Source: Diphasiastrum complanatum
Lineage: Eukaryota; Streptophyta; Lycopodiopsida; Lycopodiales; Lycopodiaceae
DNA: 64,000 nucleotides
Assembly (NCBI GenBank): GCA_029204225.1
Contig: CM055099.1
Location: 51,043,298 to 51,107,297 of the forward strand
Direction of reading: 5' to 3'
In this document: in pieces, positions 23,481-35,946 of the stretch
Layout of the letters: every line of letters starts with the position of its first letter
Position numbering within the stretch: the first letter of the stretch is position 1
Position numbers and translations under genes: made by a program
The notes under the pieces: generated by a model
Databases searched by the model: none
What the model was told of the DNA's origin: nothing
The model's input: only the letters and a program-made list of their open reading frames with translations

Positions 23481-25829
23481 GCATCTATAAATGCATATCT
23501 TTTGGATACTAATGAAAGGCTCAACAAAACTAACTATTCCATATGAAAAGTTAGAATGGAATCCATCATGATCATGCAAGATCTGATGGAAATTGTAAAT
23601 GGTAAGGAGGGTGAACCTATTCATCCTCAAGAAAAAGCCAAATACATCAAGAGGTGCAATGTTGCACTACATTGCATAAAAATGAATGTTGCAAATGAAC
23701 TCTTAAGAGAGGTAGGAGATTGCACTTTGGCTCAAGATGCTTGGCAGACTTTGCAAAAGGTCTATGAATCCATGAACCAAACTAGAATGTTAGCTTTGAA
23801 GAATCAAATCTATAGAAGCTATTAAAAGAAAGGAGAGAGTGCACATACTTTTGTCCTAAGAGTAAAGGAATTGAACAAAGAGCTAGCCTTCATAGGTGAT
23901 CCTATCAAGGATAAAGAGCTTGTTCAACTCATATTTAATGGACTAAGCTTTGAATTTGAAAATTTGGTTCAGGGATATGCAATTATGGGTAAGCTATCCA
24001 TACTTGAAGAACTCCAAGGCACACTCATGGCTGAGGAATCAAGAAGGAGCCAAATGCAAGAGAGGATGGGTAGGCTTTCCATCCAAGGTGGAGATGACCA
24101 AGCTCTCTTCACCAAAGGCAAAGGATCAACATTCAAGAAGTCTACAAAGCTTGAGGATCAAGAAGGACCCTCAAAGGCATCTCCATCAACCACCAAAGTC
24201 AAGAAGGACAAATCAAAGGTGAAGTGCTACTATTGTAGCAAGATGAGGCATTATGCCTCGGAATGCTTCAAGAGGAAGCAAGATCAAAGCCAAGACAACA
24301 TGAGCAAAGAGGAGGAGGAGGAGAGTTCACATGAGGACTCTCTCATGATGTCCATATTTTCTTCAACAAGCTTCAAAGGAGAAGATCCTTGGTGGATTGA
24401 CACGGGTGCTAGTTCACACATGACTAGTAAAAGGGAGTTTTTCTCTTCTCTCTTATCTTATGATGGACCTATAAAGTCTATCTATACAGCAAATGATGAA
24501 GCTTGTAAGATTGAAGGAGTTGGTAGCATTCCCCTTTGCTTAGGATCTTTCAGAAAGATCAACATAGAAGGTGTTTTGTACATTCCTACAATAACAAAGA
24601 ATCTACTGAGTGTTGGCAAAATGGTAGACAATGGTTTCAATGTTGACTTTGCTTCAAATTAATGTTTCATCAAGAAGAAGGGTAATTTAGTGGCTAAGGG
24701 CACTATACTTGGCAAACTTTATAAGTTGGATGCATTTGTGGATACTAATGTTGTCATGTTGGCCGAGAAGAGCAAGATATCTACCTTTACTTTATGGCAC
24801 AAAAGACTTGGACATGTCAACTCGGGTTCCATGGAGGCTATGATCAAGGAGGAGTATGCTTTAGGCCTACCAAGGTCTATTGGGAAGGAAGACAAGGTTT
24901 GTGAAGCTTGTGCCTTATCCAAGGCACATAAGAAGGTGTTTCTTAACTCCATCACAAAGTCATCTCATCCTCTTGAACTCATACACTCGGATGTGCACAT
25001 TGCTAGCACCAAATCTAATGGAGGTTCATCCATGTTTTTAACCCTCATTGATGACTACTCAAGATATTGTTGGGTGTTCTTACTTTCCTTCAAGTCTCAA
25101 GTATTTGATACTTTTGTAAAGTTCAAGTTGTTTGTGGAAAAGCATCATAATCATAGCATCAAGATTCTTAGAAGTGACAATGGTGGAGAATTCATCTCCA
25201 ATGAGTTCAAGGCCTTTTGTGAGGAGGAAGGGATCAAGAAAGAGACTTCTTGTCCTTACATTCTTCAACAAAATGGAGCTGCTGAAAGAAGGAATAGAAC
25301 ATTATGTGAATGTTCTAAGGCTTTAAGATTAGATGCTTGTTTGCCCAAATCCTTTTGGGGTGAGTCTCTTGTATGTGCAAACTACTTGATGAATAGGGTG
25401 TCTTGCAAAGCAATTGAAGGCAAAACTCCTTATGAGATGTTGTATGGAAAGAAACCCAATCTTAATCACTTGAAAGTTTTTTGGTGTATATGTTATGTGC
25501 ATGTGCCATTGGAAACAAGAACCAAGGAGGATCCATCTTCCACAAGAGGGATCATGCTTGGATATGCAAGCTCAAGCAAGGGCTACAAAGTCTATCTCCC
25601 ATCCTTGAACAAATTTGTTGTTTCAAGGGATGTTATCTTTGATGAACATCATATGCATATGCTTGAAGAAGGCTCAAGTGCTCCAACAATCAAGAAGAAG
25701 ATGGCCGAGGAGCAAGATCTTGGTTTTGAGGAGGAGCTCATGGAGGAGCAAGCACCAAACTCACCTATCACACCAAGGAGATCTTCAAGGGCAAAAGTGG
25801 AGCCATCAAGGCAAAGGACAGCAAGTTGA
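23481..25829 (+). pseudogene. Copia gag, protease and integrase
   Basis: ATG at 23,481 (MASINAYLLDTNERLNKTNY). A Trp-to-stop change (TGA) follows at about 23,545, then stops near 23,823 and 24,660. Otherwise long frames: gag to about 24,200, CCHC knuckle CYYCSKMRHYASEC (intact), protease IDTGASSHM (intact), GAG-pre-integrase LWHKRLGHVN...CEAC, integrase with HSDVH, RSDNGGEF and NGAAERRNR (all three acidic residues), then the RRSSRAK linker. The few defects agree with the low LTR divergence. Encoded as one polyprotein with the RT downstream, but separated from it here by a frameshift near 25,810. Confidence 0.85.
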
Positions 25830-27357
25830 GAGTTTCTCATCCACTTCTTATGCTTTATCTAGTTTTGAAGAACCATATAATGTTGAAGATGCATTGAACT
25901 CCAAAGAATGGTATAAAGCTATGTTGGATGAGTATGATGCCTTGATTGAGAATGAAACTTGGTTGCTTGTTGAGAGACCTCAAAGGAATGTAATAGGATG
26001 CAAGTGGGTCTTCAAGCTTAACTTGAATGCAAATGGGAGTGTTAACAAACATAAATCAAGATTAGTTGCAAAAGGTTATGCTCAAGAGAGAGGGATAGAC
26101 TATGAGGAAACTTTTGCACCCGTGGCCAAGATGGTCACAATAAGGCTAATCATTGCACTTGCATCACACTTTGGATGGATCCTATATCAAATGGATGTCT
26201 CTAATGCTTTCTTGAATGGTTTTTTGGAAGAGGATATCTATATGGAGCAGCCACAAGGGTTCATCAAGCTTGGAATGGAGAACAAAGTATGCCATCTCCA
26301 AAGAAGCATCTATGGCTTGAAGCAAGCCTCGAGATCTTGGAATTCAAGACTACATTGCTATCTTATTTCACTTTCTTTTGTTCAAAGTGAATATGATCCC
26401 ACTCTTTACATTAAGTTTGATGATGTTGGTATTGTACTTTTACTCATTTATGTAGATGACATCATCATTAGTGGAAATAGTGTTGATGGTATTGAAAAAA
26501 TCAAGATAGATCTATCCTTAGAGTTCAAAATGGTAGATCTAGGGTGTCTTCACTTCATCTTAGGCATAGAGTACTTAGAGGGTCTGATTTCATCTTTATA
26601 AGTCAAGTAAACTATGCCAAAGTCTTTTGAAGAAGTTTAAGATGGAAGTATGCAAAAGTGTTGACACACCAATGGAACAAGATGTAAAAGTGCCAAATGA
26701 AGATGATGAGAGATCCTTCATGGACATCACTTTGTTTAGACAACTTATAGACTCCTTAATATGGATCACTATAACTAGAGCAGATCTTAGCTTTAGTGTA
26801 TGTAGGTTGAGCCAATCCCTGCAAAAGCCATTGAATATTCATTGGAAAAAGGCTAAGAGGATTCTAAGATACATCTCGGGTACATTGGATTTTGGGATTC
26901 TATATAGAGGAGATGTGATTAACCTTCATGCATTTAGTGATTCAGATTTTGTAGGGGACAAGAGGGATAGGAAATCAACAAGTGCCTATTCAACTTTCAT
27001 AGGAGAAGGTATGGTTTCATGGCTTTCAAAAAAGCAAGAAACTATATCTCTATCTTCAACCGAGGCCGAGTACAAAGCTTTGACAACCACTACAAAGGAG
27101 GTACTTTGGATCAAGAGATTATTGGTGGAGCTAAAGATCATGGATTCAGAGGAGGCACCAATCATCTACAATGACAATATATCAGCCTAATACCTTGCAT
27201 CTAACCCAATCTTCCATGCAAGATCTAAGCACATTGAGATATGCCATCACTTTGTGAGAGAAATGGTGCAAGCCAAGGAGATTGCTTTGGAGCATGTTTC
27301 AAGCAATGAATGTGTAGCTGATCTATTACTAAACCACTTCAAAAGACACCTTTTATG
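25830..27357 (+). pseudogene. Copia reverse transcriptase and RNase H
   Basis: RT begins SFEEPYNVEDALNSKEWYKA and goes through KARLVAKGYAQ-like KSRLVAKGYAQ, QMDVSNAFLNG, YGLKQASRSW and the catalytic YVDDIIISG (about 26,450). A frameshift at about 26,600 precedes VDTPMEQ. RNase H has SDSDFVGD, SSTEAEY and, after a TAA at 27,188, HARSKHIE and FVREMV. Polymerase and RNase H active residues are visible, but two frameshifts and a stop break the frame. Confidence 0.85.
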
Positions 27358-27412
27358 AAGTTCAGATCATCACTTGGAGTGATTAGTAAATCAATGATTG
27401 AACCAAGCTAGA

Positions 27413-27425
27413 TAGTGAGGAGGAG
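27413..27425 (+). promoter_or_regulatory. Polypurine tract of copia element
   Basis: TAGTGAGGAGGAG directly before the LTR start TGTTAAAAATTC. The element at 60,251-60,264 has a similar tract (TTGAGGAGGAG). Confidence 0.75.
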
Positions 27426-28107
27426 TGTTAAAAATTCACAATTCTAGCTTGACTAGTTTTGGTCATATGACTTGTAAATAGTTAGATGGTCATGATGTGG
27501 CTTGTCACACGTGCCAAATAGAATAGGATTCCATTCATAAGGATGTTCTCAAGTAGACCTAAGTGTTAGAACCTTTGGAATGAGTCCAAATTATGCTTAG
27601 ATACAAGAGAGAAAAAATAGGAGCTATTTTTGGTAATTTTTGCATTGTTGAGGGATCTCCAAGATTCAAACCTTAACTTGGTAGGGATGAAAGATCCACC
27701 AAAATTAGCACTAGGGATAGGTTTAGGGCTACTCATACCTGCCCAAAACCATGATGGATCATGTATATATAGGTGATGATATCTCACCAAAATCAATCAA
27801 GCAATTTCATGATTTTTCTCTCATAATGGTGCAATTGCTCTCTATGTTCATAATTGTTTGAGTACTTGTGATTACTAATGATTATAGGATTGAATGTAGG
27901 TCTGGTGTACAGTACTCAGACTGTGGAAGGCCGTACTTTCACACGTGTGAAGCCTTCTTCAAGGATTTGGGCCATTTAGTGAGGTTCAAGCATAGATTTT
28001 TGATGGATTTTGATGGTTCAACTTGTGCTAATCTTATGAAATCATAATCTATTGTTTCCCTCATCATTTCAAGTGTTTTAGGATCCTTATTTGCTGTAAT
28101 TTTTACA
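27426..28107 (+). repeat. 3' LTR of copia element
   Basis: Full-length LTR of 682 bp, from TGTTAAAAATTC to TTTTTACA. It contains a CACACGTG motif in the part missing from the 5' LTR, TATATATA at 27,764-27,771 and the 14-bp palindrome at 27,938-27,951. Confidence 0.9.
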
Positions 28108-28533
28108 GGAGTTAGGTCCCTTCACAAGTGAAGAGTGAAGTTTCTTCAAGGTGAAGAAATAGTTCAAAAACTAGAAAAGTCCCTATTCTTGGGTCCTTTG
28201 CCCGTTTTGACCCAAACAAAAGGCTATAACCTCCAAACGAAGGGCACCCGGACTGTACCTACAAGTACAATACAGCAAAATAGAGTGATTGCAGCGGAGA
28301 AAGTGTTCGGAGTATGCCAAAAGTGATTTCACCATTCCACTGGGCACGTTGTTGGGAGTTGATGACTGAGTGCATTTCGGAAGGCGATGCCGATTTGGCT
28401 TTCAATTTGGTGGAAAAGCGGCGAGTGGCCTGGTAAGGAAAAAATTGCAGGTCATTATTTTCAACTTCTGACATCGCTGTTGGCCTCGGCATACTATTCT
28501 TAGCCTAAGGCAGAAGTTTTAAGCAGTTTTGCG
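28108..28533 (+). mobile_element. Leader of the next copia element; its 5' LTR is gone
   Basis: About 425 bp between the end of the previous LTR and the gag ATG. No primer site is visible, so the 5' LTR and primer site of this element have been lost at the junction. Confidence 0.5.
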
Positions 28534-29440
28534 ATGACAAACATGGGAGAGTCCATTTTGAGTGAAAGTAGCAAATTGGACGGGATTTCCAACTATGCAG
28601 TGTGGAAATTCAAAATGGAAAAAATACTGATGGAGAAAGATGTGTGAAAATTTGTCATAGGTGATGAGAGAAGGCCGCCAAATGAAGCAGATATCAAAGT
28701 GTTCGACAAAAAAATGAGGAAAGCTTTGACCTTCATTAACTTGTCAATGAAGGATCACATCATTACCCACATTTGTGATGCTATTACACCCAGACAGGCA
28801 TGGGATGTGCTAAAGGAGCAGTTTGAGACGTCAAATCCGTCAAGAATCATGTTTCTGAAGTCAAAGTTGAATAGTGCCCGCATGGAACAAGGAGAGCACA
28901 TTCAGACGTACATGACCAGAATCAAGACAATGAGAGATGAATCGCATTCTATTGGTGAGCGCATACATGATGTGGAGCTAGTGCACAATGCATTGTGCGG
29001 CATTGCAGAACCCTATCAGATGTTTGTGAGCAGAATAGCATCAAGAGAAAGATTGCCAACCTTTGATGAGCTCACATGAATCTTGATGCAGGAAGAGCAA
29101 CGACGAGAAATGGTGAAAGCTAGACGTCAAAATACTGACGATCAGACACTTGCGACACGCCAAAAACAAGGCAAGGGCAAGGGCAAGAAGAAGTCTAAGA
29201 AGCAATTTGCCAAGTTTCAGGAGGATGAGAGATCTTCCAGTAAAACTAAGAAGAAAGACAATTGCTTCCATTGTGGTAAAAAGGGCCATTGGACGAGTGA
29301 ATGTCGCAAATTCCTGGCAAAACAAGACAAGGGGAAACCAAAACAAGCAGGTAACCTTGTCGATGAGGGTGAGATTGAAGACTCTAGCATCTTCATATCT
29401 GCATTGTCATCTAATCAAGATGATCAAGCATGGTATATTG
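28534..29440 (+). pseudogene. Copia gag
   Basis: ATG at 28,534 (MTNMGESILSESSKLDGISN). AVWKFKMEKIL is followed by a TGA at about 28,646, then the UBN2-type core (DHIITHICDAITPRQAWDVL, MTRIKTMRDE) and a TGA at about 29,078. The CCHC knuckle CFHCGKKGHWTSEC is intact. Distinct in sequence from the other copia gags here. Confidence 0.85.
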
Positions 29441-32400
29441 ACTCGGAAGCCACAAGACACATGACAGGTAACAAGAATTGGTTCAGTAGTTTGAAGGTGT
29501 TGGATAATGGAACATCTGTTTCACAAGCAAATGGTGAAGTGTGCAAGATCAAGAGGATAGGCACCGTTTCAATCCAACTACCTGATGGCAAATGCAGGAT
29601 GATCAAGAGTACTTTACGTACCAGGTTTGAAGAAAAATCTACTTTCTGTTGGAGTCATTACTGAACAAAAGTTGAAAGTAGAATTCGCCCATGATCGTTG
29701 CTTTGTGAAGGATGTGAACCAAAGGATGCGAATGGAGTAAGAGAGCCCAATACAAAATTGTACAGGTTGAATGCTACAATTAAGGGGCAACATGGACTTG
29801 TATCGTCCATTCCATTGCAAATTGAGTTGTGGCATAAGAGGCTTGGTCACTTGAACTTGGGAAGCCTCAGTTTGATGAGAAAATTGGAGATGGTAACAGG
29901 ATTGCCTACCATAGAAGATCACTTGAAATCGATGTGCGAATCTTGTGTATATGGGAAGAAGCATCAAGAGAAGTTCAATAAAGGAGGTGTTGCAAGAGCA
30001 AAGAACATCCTGGATTTAATCCACCCAGATTTATGAGGGCCTATGAGGACCATGTCCTTAGGTAAAGCCTTCTATTTCATGACCTTTATTGATGATATGT
30101 CACGTAAGACGTGGATCTACTTCTTGAAGAAGAAATCAAATGCATTTGATAACTTCAAGAGCTTCAAAGCATTGGTCGAAAATCAAACAGGTAGGAAGAT
30201 CACAGTCCTAAGATCAGATAGTGGAGGTGGGTACAAGTCTAATGACTTCAATGATCTTTGTGATCAATGTGGGATTAAAAGACAATTTACGCAAGCTCAT
30301 ACTCTTGCTCTCAATGGTTAGCTGAGCGCAAGAATCGTATGATTGTGGAAAGTGCCAGACCTATGCTAGATGAGATGAAACTACCAAAAGATTTTTGGTC
30401 AGAAGCATGTAGCAGGCAGTCTATCTTCAAAATAGAAGTCCTACCATTGCCATACCAAAGATAACACCCGAGGAAGCATTCACGAAGAAGAAGCCAAAGG
30501 TGAACCACTTGCAAATATTTGGATGTAAGGCCTTTGTACACATTCCTAAGGAAGAGAGACGTAAACTTGATGCAAAGACTATCAAGTGCATATTCCTAGG
30601 ATATGATGATCATGTGAAGGGCTATAGATGTTATGGTCCAGTCGAAAACAAAATTCATATAAGTCGTGATGCTATCTTTGATGAATCCAAGATGTATGAA
30701 GACGAGGATACTGAGAAGATAGACACATTCCATGGGAAAGATGGTATAGTGAGGATACCACTTGATGATGATCCATTCATTGACCTTCCAAGTGATGAAC
30801 ATGAGGATATATCTCAAGGTACTATTACTCAACCTCAAGAGTCAGGTTGGAGAGGTAGGGACAAACCTTTTGGTACAAGAAGGATTGAAGTTGCAGGTGA
30901 CAAATGCAAGGAGAAGGATGTATCGTTGGATACATTTTTACCAGGAAGCCGATCACCTGACATGAAGCTCCCTAAGTGGTTTGAGAGATTGTTGGAGAGG
31001 TGCGACATAGATGACTTTCCAGGATCATCTAACCAGGGAGAGCTACGAAGATCAACAAGAGAGAAGACACTACCTGAAAGGTATGAAGCAAATTATGCTC
31101 TCTTAACTAGCATTATTCAAAGCAAAGAACCTTCGACTTATGGTGAAGCGAATGATGATGACATTTGGGTCAAGACCATGGGAGAGGAGATGGAGTCAAT
31201 TGCTAAGCATAGCACATGGGACTTAGTAGAACCACCAGTTGGCAAGAAACCCATTGGTTGCAAATGGGTATACAGGACTAAGTACCATGCAGATGGAAGT
31301 ATAGCAAAACACAAAGCAAGATTGGTTATCGAAGGGTACGCACAAAATAAAGGCATTGACTATGAGGAGACCTTTGCGTTTGTAAGTGGAATACTCTACG
31401 TCTACTTATTTCTTTAGCTTCACATTTTGGTTGGCCTTTGCATCAGATGGATGTGAAATCTGCTTTTCTAAATGGTGAGTTAGAAGAAGAAGAAGTATTT
31501 ATGGATCAACCTAAAGGCTTTGTAGCGAAGGGACAGGAAAATAAAGTATGTCGCTTGAAGAAAGCACTTTATGGTCTTAAGCAAGCACCACGAACGTGGT
31601 ATAGCAGGATTGATAGTTTCGTTCAAAGGGGATGGTGAGAACACATTCTGATCCAAATCTATATGTCTTATGCTTTGATGGTATGGTTGCTTTGATTGCT
31701 CTTTATGTTGATGACTTGATTATTAAGGAAAATTATCAAGAGATGATAGACATGATCAAGAAAGACCTCATGGAACAGTTCGAGATGACAGATCTCAGCC
31801 TGATGCATTACTGCCTTGGAGTAGAAGTGTGGCAAGAAGGACATGAAGTGGGTTTAACACAGGTGAAGTATGTCAAAGAGTTGCTGCACAAGTTTAGGTT
31901 GCAAGATTGCAAACCAGTAAACACTCCTATTGAACCAAGTAAAAAGCTTTCTAAGTTTGATGAGTCATAGTCATTTGATGCTATGTTTTATAGACAATTA
32001 GTAGGGAGCTTGATTTACCTTACCATGACTAGACCAAATATATGCTATGTTGTTGGCATTGTAAGTCAGTTTATGACAGCACCTACGGAAATGCATTGGA
32101 AGGCAGCTAAACGCATTTTGCGTTATGTGAAAGGCACTTCAGAATATGGCTTGATTTACAGGAAGCATGATGGTTTACCTGAGTTGTGTGGCTATGTGGA
32201 TGCGGATTGGGGAGGTGACTATGATGATCGTAGATCCACCACAAGGTATGTATTCCAGTTTTGTGGTAGTTGCTTTTCTTGGTCCAGTAAGAAGCAAAGT
32301 ACAATTGCTCCACCACAGAAGCAGAGTATAAGGCAATGTGCAGTGCAGCACAAGAAGCTATATGGTTGAAACAAATCTTGGAAGAAATTGGCATGAGACA

Positions 32401-32500
32401 GAAAAATCCCATGACTTTACATAGCGACAGTCAGAGCGACATTCAGCTAACAAAGAATCCAGTGTTCCATGCGAGAACTAAACACATTGAGATTCAGTAT
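29441..32500 (+). pseudogene. Copia pol: protease, integrase, RT, RNase H
   Basis: The protease reads WYIDSEATRHM, with Glu for the Gly of DSGA. GAG-pre-integrase ELWHKRLGHLN...CESC. Integrase has HPDL followed by a stop, RSDSGGGY and, after a frameshift at 30,320, AERKNR. Then VFGCKAF-like IFGCKAFVHIP, DAIFDESK and RRSTREKT. RT: CKWVYRTKYHADGS, KARLVIEGYAQ, frameshift near 31,380, [35 protein letters not shown]. RNase H: YVDADWGGD, SWSSKKQST, then a frameshift, and HARTKHIEIQYH. All domains are present in the standard copia order but broken by many stops and shifts. Confidence 0.85.
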
Positions 32501-32670
32501 CACTGAGAGGCTGCTGAGTCATGAAATTCATGTTGTTCATTGTAACTGATATTTTCACTAAGCTAATTACTAGAGAAAAGTTTGATAAGTTTAGATCAAA
32601 GCTTTCTGTACTTAAAGTTTGATGACTTTAAAGCTATGTATATGACTGTATAAAGAGTAGACTCTACTTT

Positions 32671-32951
32671 GAGGGAGAGAGTTAGAATTAAAGGAGAATC
32701 ACTGTGTTACTGTACTATGGGTCCTATCAGTAGATAAGGATCAGTTGGCCTCACCACGAGGCAAGTCGACGGGACACGCGTCCCGCCAACGACAACCTGG
32801 GTCATGCATGGGTAGCCTGAGTGAACAACTATATGTACAGTGTAATTTCATTTTGAGAAATATAGTTGCTATGTGAGCTTGTTGTGGAGAGTGTCTTCTA
32901 TCTGTGTTACTGTGTAGCATGATCTGTGTTCCTATGCAAAGCAAATTCTAA
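32671..32951 (+). repeat. Polypurine tract and short 3' LTR
   Basis: GAGGGAGAG (32,671-32,679) precedes AGTTAGAATTAAAGG; the expected TG start reads AG. The LTR ends AATTCTAA at 32,951, the mirror of its start, without the usual final CA. Length about 272 bp. It includes a GC-rich hairpin, CGGGACACGCGTCCCG (about 32,770). Beyond it lies gypsy gag in the opposite orientation. Confidence 0.6.
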
Positions 32952-32952
32952 G

Positions 32953-33229
32953 TCTTTTAACAGTCTCCCAATCTATACGTTCAGTTTAATCTTGATTATA
33001 GTACCAATCTTGTGCTGCGTCTGTTAGGCCATAGGAAAAGCTTAAGTTTATCCTGGGAAAAAATTTCGCCATAGAATTCACAAGATTCAGAATAGATTTG
33101 CAGAAATTGAACTAGATTTGTTAATCCATTGTATTTGGATAGATCCAAATGGAGTGCTCTTCTAACAATAATTGGATTGACTTCTTGAGGAGCACCTCCA
33201 GGGGTAGTCATCTTTATAGATAAAATCAA
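32953..33229 (-). pseudogene. Gypsy gag fragment interrupted by a copia element
   Basis: ATG at 33,229 on the minus strand; GGAPQEVNPIIVRRA, FLQIYSESCEFYGE. It matches the gag at 18,266 until the copia LTR at 32,952, which lies in the codons for DWETIKR. The rest of this gag is not found to the left of the copia element. Confidence 0.8.
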
Positions 33230-34396
33230 GCAGACAATGAGATTGGATCTAGATTTTCAATCAAAACTATCTCAGATCAGATCTGTTAGATGTCTTCCAC
33301 TTGATAAGAATCAAATTCCTATATCGTGATTTTTCTTTTGAAATTCAACCAATCAATATTTCTCAAAAATGAAAGATTTTCAAAATCAAAATCAGACTGT
33401 ATCAGATTTGACCCAAAATTTGATAGGGATTTGATCTGGAAAATCAGAATCTAAAAATAGAACTGGCAAAGGTTCTCTAGGCGAAGATTCACTCTTGGTA
33501 AAAACTCTATGATCAAGTTTTTTTGACAATTTCTATGGAAATAACCTTCGCCGAAGTCTCAGGCTCAACATCTGACACAAATAAAGCTAGGGTAAAATCG
33601 GCGAAGATTTTTGACAAACAGAAGCACAATTTTGTAGTTTGACGAGGATAAAAATAAAGATTTTCTATGATCTGGCTAGGATGAATGTTTGCCGAACTCA
33701 AAAATAGTATATTACTATACATAGAATGATCTGGAAACTCGACGAAGGTTCTGGCGAAGAATCAAGAGTAATATTGGTAATTTTGCAAAAAAGAGACCTT
33801 TTTGGCAAAAATATGACAATATGACAATTGATCCTATGAGAAACCTTCTATTTCTGGTATTATTCTTTGCCGACCTGACAATAGATAGATCTAAATCACA
33901 CCTATGCACAGTGAATAGCATGAATGTTCTTTTTTTGTATTTTTAGAGTTTTGGTGATTTTTTGGTGTTTTTTGATGGTTTTTCTGATGTTTCTAGAACT
34001 ATGCTGGGAAGGATTGCTCGCCCTTCAAACTGAAGGTTCTGTGATTAAAACCGAAGGTTTCTACAACTCGGCGAATGTTTTCTAAAAGAGGACAAAAAGT
34101 TATCAGCTTTGATGACAATTTTTGCCTACTTTTGACCAAAATCTAGAAGATTTGACCGAGTTTTGTTGTTTTTTCTGATATCTCAAATCCAAATGAATCT
34201 TAAGATTGGTGATCTGAATAGTTTTTTCTGTTCCACAATCAAATTCAATTTGAAACAAGCAAATCCACTCAAATCAAGCAAAATCACTCCCAAACTAACT
34301 CTAAATGCAGATTTAACACTATTCATGCCACGACAAGATGCCTAATGCAAGCTAACCATCCAACAAACATGCTGCAAACTGAAAAATTGGCGTAGA
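33230..34396 (-). mobile_element. Gypsy 5' leader with CTTCGCC motif array
   Basis: Full leader between primer site and gag. It is rich in GGCGAAGGTT-type words, many decayed to GACGAAGG or GGTGAAGG. It matches 17,445-18,265 (inverted) and 40,311-41,603. Confidence 0.75.
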
Positions 34397-34414
34397 TCCC
34401 CAGCAATGGCGCCA
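34397..34414 (-). promoter_or_regulatory. Primer-binding site, tRNA-Asp type
   Basis: The minus strand reads TGGCGCCATTGCTGGGG; the plant tRNA-Asp complement is TGGCGCCGTTGCCGGGG. Both changes are transitions at CpG. This site type is known from Athila-like gypsy elements. Confidence 0.8.
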
Positions 34415-34418
34415 AAAT

Positions 34419-35068
34419 TGTAGTGGGTTTCTTTTCTTGCCTATCTTCAACCCAAGGTCTAATCAATCTAGCATCGAGGAGATGAAGTTAGTTGTCATGC
34501 GTAGATTCATTCCCATGAGAGCGATAGTATAGTTCAGATTTCAGCATGAATGGAAGATCCAAATCTAACTCTAACATCCATTAACCCGAAGCATTAACAC
34601 TACATCCATTAACACTAGATTCACGATGAAGATAGCTTACTCTTTCTCTCTCATAAAAAGTATAAAAACATGCAATCCCAATAACAATCAGATCCAACAA
34701 TTAGCAAAACTCAATAAAAGCATGAGATATGGAGGAAAACTGATAGAGATCAAGGACATTCATATATCCATTTCACAAGAGAACCAATCTGCTTTATTGA
34801 AATGAAGATATGTACATGTGTAGGAACTCGAGTTGGTTTCTTTTTATAGTAGAGAGGAGGACCCTGGCCTCTGAATCCTATTGGTCCATTTCTGCCTCCC
34901 TAATTATTCAAATTTAAAAAAGAGTGGGAATCATCCAAATTGGAGGGAAACCCAACTTTATTCACTAACTTGACATTTAGTCCCTACGACATTAAAAGTC
35001 CCGCAAAAAGGGCTAAAGTCCTTTTATTGACTTTCTAATTAACCAAATCACTATGTGATCATCGGGTT
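34419..35068 (-). repeat. Gypsy LTR, U3 start missing
   Basis: Matches the LTR at 41,626-42,387 up to GGGTTG (35,068); the outer ~80-90 bp of its start are missing. It is followed on the minus strand by a primer site, so it acts as 5' LTR of the fragment to the left. It also lies where the 3' LTR of the gypsy copy to the right should be. Confidence 0.8.
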
Positions 35069-35946
35069 GAATTGAGGGATAGGTAGCTCAGTGCAAATTG
35101 CAGTAGGGGGTGGAAGTGCAGCTGGAGTTGGTTGCCTAGTACGTCGACGTGTCGCGGGAGGCGAGTCAAAAACAACGATCTCGCTGCATGGACGACGACG
35201 ACGATTGTGTGAACTCAATGCCTGGTGGGAAGATTTGGCCAGTGCCTCTTTGTAAATAGAGAGCACATAATCCATACTAAAACCATGGATTTTGTTATCA
35301 AGATAGGAGGTTGCTAGGAGAGACAAGAGCTGACCAGCAGCAAACTGCTGCTTGGTATTACTTTTGAGAGCTCGTTTGAGCATTCTAAACACTGTTTTGA
35401 TCAGTTATATGGTTCCAAAGGGGCCTTGGTTGTTTTGGCCTGGGACTCAACTATCCTATGCAAAATTTGGGAAGAGATACGGTCTTTCCTGAGGTTGCCA
35501 ACCATCAGGAAATTGCTAAGGAGCTGAGCAGCAGCCTAAATGGCAGGATCAATAATGACATCTAGAAGATAGCCATCATTAGTCCAATACAGATCATGGG
35601 TAGTGTGAATATAAGTCTTAATAGCCTGTTTGGCTTGTTTATGGTTCGGTGAGGCTTGGGTACCAAACACTATCCCTATGACAACAAGGGTGGCTTCGAT
35701 CACATGCACCTTGTGTGTGGCTCCCTGGAAAACAATGTAGAATTTGGATTTCTCCTCCTTCTAGGTACTGAAGGCAAAGTTTATAAAATCCATGTTAATT
35801 CTCCCTGAGAAGGCTCTCTCATGAATACCCATTGTAGTGAGCATAGGCTTCGCAAGGGTCATCCACTGAGTGACCATGCTTGTGCTAGGAAGGATCCTGA
35901 TGTCTGTTGCAGATGGGACATTATGATGACGTGTCTGTGAAGACAT
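35051..35946 (-). pseudogene. Extra ORF downstream of gypsy integrase, unknown
   Basis: Sense with the gypsy pol at 36,782-38,214. ATG at 35,946 (MSSQTRHHNVPSATDIRILP). Reading covers about 290 codons with stops at about 35,761 and 35,535 and a frameshift near 35,390. It then continues through LKRALKSNTKQQFAAGQ, a Ser/Arg stretch with NRRRRP, and a Pro-rich tail that runs into LTR sequence. One short hydrophobic stretch (VIEATLVVIGIVFG) is seen. No known domain is recognised. Its place between integrase and the 3' LTR is where Athila-like elements keep an env-like or additional ORF. It lacks an obvious signal peptide, so env is not claimed. Confidence 0.5.

Larger units (their letters stand above)
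22221..28107 (+). mobile_element. Copia element with both LTRs (5' LTR truncated)
   Basis: 5' LTR remnant, primer site, leader, gag-pol, polypurine tract and full 3' LTR are present in order. The first ~222 bp of the 5' LTR are missing at the junction with the gypsy integrase. By eye, 14 substitutions and no indels separate the 460 bp shared by the two LTRs (about 3%), so it is a fairly recent insertion. The left target duplication is lost. Confidence 0.85.
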
